From assembly GCA_011390135.1 (NCBI GenBank), contig JAABSZ010000033.1, positions 1-25,848 on the forward strand: a stretch of 25,848 bases of DNA, read 5' to 3'. Position numbers and translations under genes: made by a program. Shown here piece by piece: positions 22,103 through 25,848 of the stretch; position 1 is the stretch's first letter; every line of letters starts with the position of its first letter. The notes beneath the pieces are model-generated. The model searched no databases and was not told the DNA's origin. It saw only the letters and a program-made list of their open reading frames with translations. The stretch is from JAABSP01 sp011390135. Lineage in GTDB: Bacteria > Desulfobacterota > Desulfobacteria > Desulfobacterales > JAABSP01.

Positions 22103-23278
22103 TTAGGATGAGGATCGATTACAGATCCGGTTTAAAGAACGGCCTCTGCGCTCCAGAATCGTTACCAGAATCAGAATGAACGCGGCCTGAAGCAGGAGCA
22201 GGATCGCTTCCAGAGCGCCTGCCCCATGCAGAACGATGGCGCTTGTGCCCATGCAGAAACTGAGCATATAGATAAAAAGGACGCTCTGCCTGGCTCCCCC
22301 CAGAACATTGGAGAGCCGGTGATGCAGATGGTCCTTTCCCACATATTCAATCCATTCCCGGAAGGTCTTCACTTTTCCGGACCCGATCCGGTCAACGGTG
22401 ATATGGATCATATCGAAAATCAGAAGCCAGAAGATAAGCATAGGCGAGATCAGTGCAACCACAGGATCATTTTCGGCCCAATCGCCGTAGACGGCAAGAG
22501 AGGCGAGAATGAATCCGATAAAGGTGCTTCCCGCATCCCCCAAAAAGATATGGGCTCTCTCTCGAATCGGGAAATTATGCGGCAGAAAGCCGATGCAGGC
22601 CCCGCTCACCCCGATGCAGACCCATCCGGCATGCGGCTGCCCCGCTCGAAAAGCCACCACCGACAGAAAAAAGCCGATCACCGCGCCCAGTCCCGCTGCA
22701 AGTCCATCCATCCCGTCAAAGAAGTTCATCCCGTTGGTGATCCCGATGATCCATGTAAAGGTCATAAGAATATTGCCGATATCCGCGATGATCCCGAGGT
22801 TCTCCGGAATCACCGCGAGGATGACGCCGCTGCTTATGACAATGGCCCCGGCAATCATCTGAATGCAGAGCCTGAAACCTGCGGAAAGGTCTTTGATATC
22901 ATCTGCGAGGCCGGCCCCAAAGAGGATGGCCGACCCGATCAGAATCGACAGAAGACCTCTTGAATAAAACATTCCACCGAGCCAATAGAATGCAATAATC
23001 GTTCCCAAAAAAACCGAGCCGCCGCCCAGCAGGGGCGTGGACCCCAGGTGGGGCTTTCTCTCATCCGGAATATCGAGGATGCCCCCCTTTCTGGCAATCC
23101 ATCCGAAAACGGGCGTCAAAAGGTAAGAGAGCGTCAGAGCAAGACCGAAGATGTACACCGATTGCCATTGGTTTTTTTCAAAAAACGCCTTGGCCTGGGG
23201 TGTGAAAAGGATCAGGGCGATCAGAGCAGCCGCGATTTCCGCAGCCCATTTCGAAAAATACCGGATTTTGAAGAGCAT
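22103..23278 (-). CDS. Polyprenyl-phosphate HexNAc-1-P transferase (WecA/TagO/MraY family)
   Basis: This 391-aa protein has about 10-11 membrane helices and the family motifs: GIL-DIPDERKPH near the start, DDIKDLS (Mg/UDP-sugar site), NGMNFFDGMDGLAAG, the cytoplasmic loop after SGACIGFLPHNFP, and FLGDAGSTFIGF. It joins a UDP-HexNAc phosphate sugar to undecaprenyl phosphate at the inner face of the membrane, the first step of glycan repeat synthesis. It is the first gene of the exopolysaccharide operon after a 274-bp gap, so a promoter probably lies there. The last 40 residues form an extra hydrophobic helix and a basic tail. Confidence 0.92.
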   Translation of the reverse strand: MLFKIRYFSKWAAEIAAALIALILFTPQAKAFFEKNQWQSVYIFGLALTLSYLLTPVFGWIARKGGILDIPDERKPHLGSTPLLGGGSVFLGTIIAFYWLGGMFYSRGLLSILIGSAILFGAGLADDIKDLSAGFRLCIQMIAGAIVISSGVILAVIPENLGIIADIGNILMTFTWIIGITNGMNFFDGMDGLAAGLGAVIGFFLSVVAFRAGQPHAGWVCIGVSGACIGFLPHNFPIRERAHIFLGDAGSTFIGFILASLAVYGDWAENDPVVALISPMLIFWLLIFDMIHITVDRIGSGKVKTFREWIEYVGKDHLHHRLSNVLGGARQSVLFIYMLSFCMGTSAIVLHGAGALEAILLLLQAAFILILVTILERRGRSLNRICNRSSS

Positions 23279-23552
23279 GATGATACTTTGGGGTTATATT
23301 TTTGATTTTACTGAAAATCCCTTGGGGCAGGCTGGAATTTCTCTCCCATCAGTCCAGCTACAACATTTGGGATTTCATGCTACAAATTTTGGAGCTAACG
23401 ATCTACCTAAACGATCTATATGATGAGAATCACACTTTTTTTCGGATGCCCTTCTCTTCCCGAAATCCGATATCTTCAGAGGTTAAAATAACATCGGCAT
23501 TATTATCCCGCAATAGTGCGCGCAGATGAATCGGACGTAGGAATTTCCTACC
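23279..23552. other. AT-rich intergenic region, likely promoter of the exopolysaccharide operon
   Basis: No plausible gene is seen. The region has lower GC than its neighbours. It holds two direct repeats: GCTACAA followed by a TTTGG motif at 23357 and 23379 (period 22), and AACGATCTA at 23397 and 23410 (period 13). A perfect inverted repeat GTAGGAATTTCCTAC (23537-23551) lies just beyond the DegT stop but has no T run. Candidate -10 boxes such as TATAAC near 23296 lack a good -35, so the promoter may need an activator. Confidence 0.5.
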
Positions 23553-24599
23553 TTACAGGGCTTCGACGATCTTTGAGACCTGTTCTGCAACCTGAGATGC
23601 GACAGGATCAGAAAGGGATGGATAAATGGGAACCGACAGGGCTGTATTCCAGATGGCTTCGGTCTTGGCATAACCGTTAAGCCCCAGATAGACATGAAGT
23701 GGCCTGTGGACGGGCCGGGCGCCGTCGATGCCTTCCCTTCGGAGGCGTTGGATGGCCCTCTCCACATCTCTGCAGCCGGTGAGAACATAGCGGTAATAGA
23801 TATGCGCGGGATCTGACCGAGGAAGCCGGAGATCCAGACAGGCAAAAGCCTCATCATACAGCAGAGCGATCTCTTTGCGCCTTTGGATAAACCCATCGAG
23901 ACGCTCCAACTGGACACCCCCCATCACAGCGGCCATATCGGTCATCTTGTAATTGTACCGGGTTTTTCCGTCAGCCGGCTGGTCATATCGTGAAAGATCC
24001 CGAATAACGGAGAGGAGTTCTGCATCTTTTGAAGCCGCCATCCCGCCCTCCCCAGTGGTGATGAGTTTTGTTGCGTAAAAGGAGAAGACCGATGCCCTGC
24101 CCAGGGTTCCCAGAGGCCTTCCCTTCCATTCGGTACAGAATGTCTGGGCACAATCTTCGATCACCGGAATCCCGGTCTCCAGCAAGGGACCGATATCCGC
24201 GGGCAGGCCGAACATATGCGGAACAATAAGAGCCCGGGTCTTTCTGGTGATCCGGTCCACGGCATCTGCCGGGTCGATGTTGCCGGTTTCAGGGAGAACC
24301 TCTGCTATCACCGGATCTGCCCCCACATAACGAACTGCATTCAAAAGCGCAGTGCAGACGAAACCGGGCAATATCACCTCATCCCCGGAACCGACTCCGA
24401 GCGCCAGAAGAACCAGGTGAAGCGCGGCCGTTCCCGAAGAGAGGGCCACGCCATTGGAGAGACCCATCTTTCTGCAAAAGGCTTTCTCGAAATTTCGAAC
24501 CTTTTCCCCTTTCGCGATATGGCCGCTGCGAACGACTGCGGCAACGGCCTTGGCCTCCTCGGCTCCCAGTGTGGGCCGGGAATGGGGAACCGGATTCAT
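23553..24599 (-). CDS. DegT/DnrJ/EryC1/StrS-family PLP aminotransferase
   Basis: The ATG at 24599 overlaps the stop of the deacetylase gene (ATGA) and gives 348 residues; the longer frame to 24641 is less likely. Family features are SRPTLGAEEAKAV, SSGTAALHLVLLALGVGSGDEV, VIEDCAQ with the PLP-contacting Asp149, and the Schiff-base Lys178 in FSFYATKL followed by TTGEGG. The C-terminal half has RYNYKMTDMAAVMGGVQLERL. These enzymes aminate keto-sugars bound to nucleotides for surface glycans. It is the last gene of a coupled set WbqC-like, deacetylase, aminotransferase, consistent with making an amino-sugar for the adjacent polysaccharide locus. Confidence 0.92.
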   Translation of the reverse strand: MNPVPHSRPTLGAEEAKAVAAVVRSGHIAKGEKVRNFEKAFCRKMGLSNGVALSSGTAALHLVLLALGVGSGDEVILPGFVCTALLNAVRYVGADPVIAEVLPETGNIDPADAVDRITRKTRALIVPHMFGLPADIGPLLETGIPVIEDCAQTFCTEWKGRPLGTLGRASVFSFYATKLITTGEGGMAASKDAELLSVIRDLSRYDQPADGKTRYNYKMTDMAAVMGGVQLERLDGFIQRRKEIALLYDEAFACLDLRLPRSDPAHIYYRYVLTGCRDVERAIQRLRREGIDGARPVHRPLHVYLGLNGYAKTEAIWNTALSVPIYPSLSDPVASQVAEQVSKIVEAL

Positions 24600-25222
24600 A
24601 TGTTGATGAAAAGCCGCAAGGGCTGGAAAGCTTCCGCACATTTGACCCGCCCCTGAATCCCCCGGAAATTTGCGGTGGAGCAGGCCAGCTTCAGGATCGA
24701 AAGATCTTCGATATTGGTCTTCATCACCTGGGATTCATGGGCCTTTAATGCATCCATCTTCCTATCGAGTGTCCCGGAGATGTCCACATAAACGCTGGGA
24801 TTGAAATTCTGTGTTGTGGGCCCTTCGTAAAAAAGAACGTTTCGGATGTACCGGGTAGCGGAGATGGTCATCTGGGCAAGATGGCGGTGATCCTGGTGGG
24901 TGTCGTCGGGAAAGCTGCAGAAAATGAAGGTGGGTTGAACCGCTTTGATGATCTTTTCTATCTTTTCGATAATCTCCCTGTCCACGGCCAGATAAGTATC
25001 TCTGTATCCGCCCCAGTAGATTTTCTTTGCCCCGAGGATTCGGGCCGAACGCTCCTGTTCCGCAGACCGGACATCCTCTTTACCGCCCATTTGCCCACAG
25101 GTCATGATCAGCATAGAGATCCCGTGACCCTTTTCGGCAAATTTGACAAGGGTCCCGCCGCAGCCGAACTCGATGTCGTCCGGATGTGCGCCAATGGCCA
25201 GGATCTCCATTTTAGGGTTCAT
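24596..25222 (-). CDS. PIG-L / LmbE-type N-deacetylase
   Basis: This 208-aa protein has the zinc-binding motif AHPDDIE (His13, Asp15, Asp16) and the second motif HQDH (109-112) of PIG-L/MshB/BshB deacetylases. These remove N-acetyl groups from sugars such as GlcNAc attached to lipids, thiols or nucleotides. The ATG at 25222 overlaps the upstream stop (ATGA), and its own stop overlaps the aminotransferase start, so the three genes are translated together. The context suggests deacetylation of a surface-glycan sugar. It has no signal peptide, so it is probably cytoplasmic. Confidence 0.92.
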   Translation of the reverse strand: MNPKMEILAIGAHPDDIEFGCGGTLVKFAEKGHGISMLIMTCGQMGGKEDVRSAEQERSARILGAKKIYWGGYRDTYLAVDREIIEKIEKIIKAVQPTFIFCSFPDDTHQDHRHLAQMTISATRYIRNVLFYEGPTTQNFNPSVYVDISGTLDRKMDALKAHESQVMKTNIEDLSILKLACSTANFRGIQGRVKCAEAFQPLRLFINI

Positions 25223-25848
25223 GGAACTTTCCTCTGCCCTCTCAGTATCCCAAGGCTTTCCGGGCCCCAGTTGAAGAGAAGATCGAGTGCAGAAAGATGG
25301 GAAATGAAATCGGAAAAACGCTGCGGATATGTGGGATGATGAAAATTTTGAAAGATCACTTTTACGCCCCTCTCTCTGAATCGCTCTAAATTCATATATC
25401 GCGCCCCATCCTGTCCCGAAAGATAGGTATCTCCCCCCAGGGCTTTGCAGATGTCGATGAGCCGGTCCGTGGGATCATCGCTCATCTCTCCCATTTCCGA
25501 GGCTCGCACGCTCTTCTTCCCCTTCAGCCCCATCTGATCCTTGAGATATTCGATCCCGCAGATGTTCAGCTCCGCCAGTCGATCCCAATCCTTATTATAA
25601 TACCCTTCAAAAAAAGGAAGGTGTTCGCCAAAGAATGGGGCTTTTGCATAATTTGTCACAAGGGCATTCAGATGCTTCTTCTTCCATTTCCCCCCCGGCT
25701 CGACGCCGACGGAATCGATCCGCTCAGGAAAAGAGAATTGTACGGGCACGGTGAGCCACTGCCAGGATTGGGCGGTTTTGATCCGGTTCCGGTTTTGCCA
25801 TTCGTTTTTTTTAAACTGAACCGTATCGAGATAACAGAAGGCGTCAGC
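25219..25848 (-). CDS. WbqC-like family protein, 5' partial
   Basis: The frame is open to the right edge (210 codons visible), so the true start lies outside; a GTG at 25749 is internal. The visible part begins ADAFCYLDTVQFKKNEWQNR, typical of the WbqC-like family near the N-terminus, then KKHLNALVTNYAK, GGDTYLSGQDGARYMN and VKVIFQNFHHPTYPQ. Members occur in O-antigen and polysaccharide loci; their biochemical role is not settled (a sugar-modifying transferase is often guessed). The stop overlaps the deacetylase start (ATGA). Confidence 0.85.
   Translation of the reverse strand, partial: ADAFCYLDTVQFKKNEWQNRNRIKTAQSWQWLTVPVQFSFPERIDSVGVEPGGKWKKKHLNALVTNYAKAPFFGEHLPFFEGYYNKDWDRLAELNICGIEYLKDQMGLKGKKSVRASEMGEMSDDPTDRLIDICKALGGDTYLSGQDGARYMNLERFRERGVKVIFQNFHHPTYPQRFSDFISHLSALDLLFNWGPESLGILRGQRKVP

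Noticed and set aside
21080..22111. Long plus-strand open frame (343 codons) opposite the HD-GYP gene
   Set aside because: The minus-strand frame has recognisable HD/GYP motifs, coupling to both neighbours and proper start/stop overlaps; the plus frame shows no domain and is a codon-usage shadow.

Overview
The window (about 25.8 kb, moderately GC-rich) looks like a chromosomal piece of an anaerobic Desulfobacterota / deltaproteobacterial bacterium. This rests on gene content: a CCG-type Fe-S oxidoreductase subunit, a sigma-54 PAS/AAA+ regulator with a nearby -24/-12 promoter, a class II fumarase, many small zinc-ribbon proteins, and a radical-SAM cassette of the SynChlorMet (Scm) type, which I recall from Syntrophobacter and relatives. 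The species cannot be named from sequence alone.

Left part (1-7243). A partial Fe-S protein ends at a strong terminator. It is followed, mostly on the minus strand, by a degenerate receiver protein, a small zinc-finger-like protein, an Hpt/NarL-type phosphorelay pair, a FlK-like acyl-CoA thioesterase, a cupin, a thioredoxin-fold/HEAT protein with two zinc-ribbon partners, a class II fumarase and a small conserved-looking protein. Gene boundaries here carry many short tandem duplications of 13-28 bp.

Middle (7386-14129, plus strand). A sigma-54-dependent activator (PAS-PAS-AAA+-Fis) has a 9-bp minisatellite inside its second PAS domain. A good sigma-54 promoter and a dyad lie just downstream, before a 51-aa protein and a terminator. 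A separate TTGACA-type promoter then starts the Scm-type RiPP cassette: PqqD-like RRE (ScmD), two radical SAM/SPASM enzymes (ScmE, ScmF), a small peptide, an HPr-kinase-like protein (ScmC) and an S24/S26-type peptidase. The peptide has Cys exactly every 10 residues (28, 38, 48, 58, 68, 78) and Gly exactly at Cys+3 each time. It overlaps the end of scmF and is the obvious modification substrate. This is the most interesting system in the window.

Right part (14017-25848, minus strand). A tightly coupled exopolysaccharide operon runs WecA/MraY-type initiating transferase, degenerate HD-GYP, Wza-like exporter fused to a seven-repeat FG-GAP propeller, Wzc-type co-polymerase/BY-kinase, O-antigen-ligase-like polymerase and nucleotidyltransferase. 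Upstream lies a second coupled set: WbqC-like, PIG-L deacetylase and DegT aminotransferase.

Two genes flanking the peptide system are frameshifted exactly at repeats: scmC at a T9 run, and the nucleotidyltransferase at an 8-bp unit in a 9-bp array. Both could be phase-variable, slippage-decoded, decayed, or sequencing errors. I saw no rRNA, tRNA, CRISPR array or insertion sequence.
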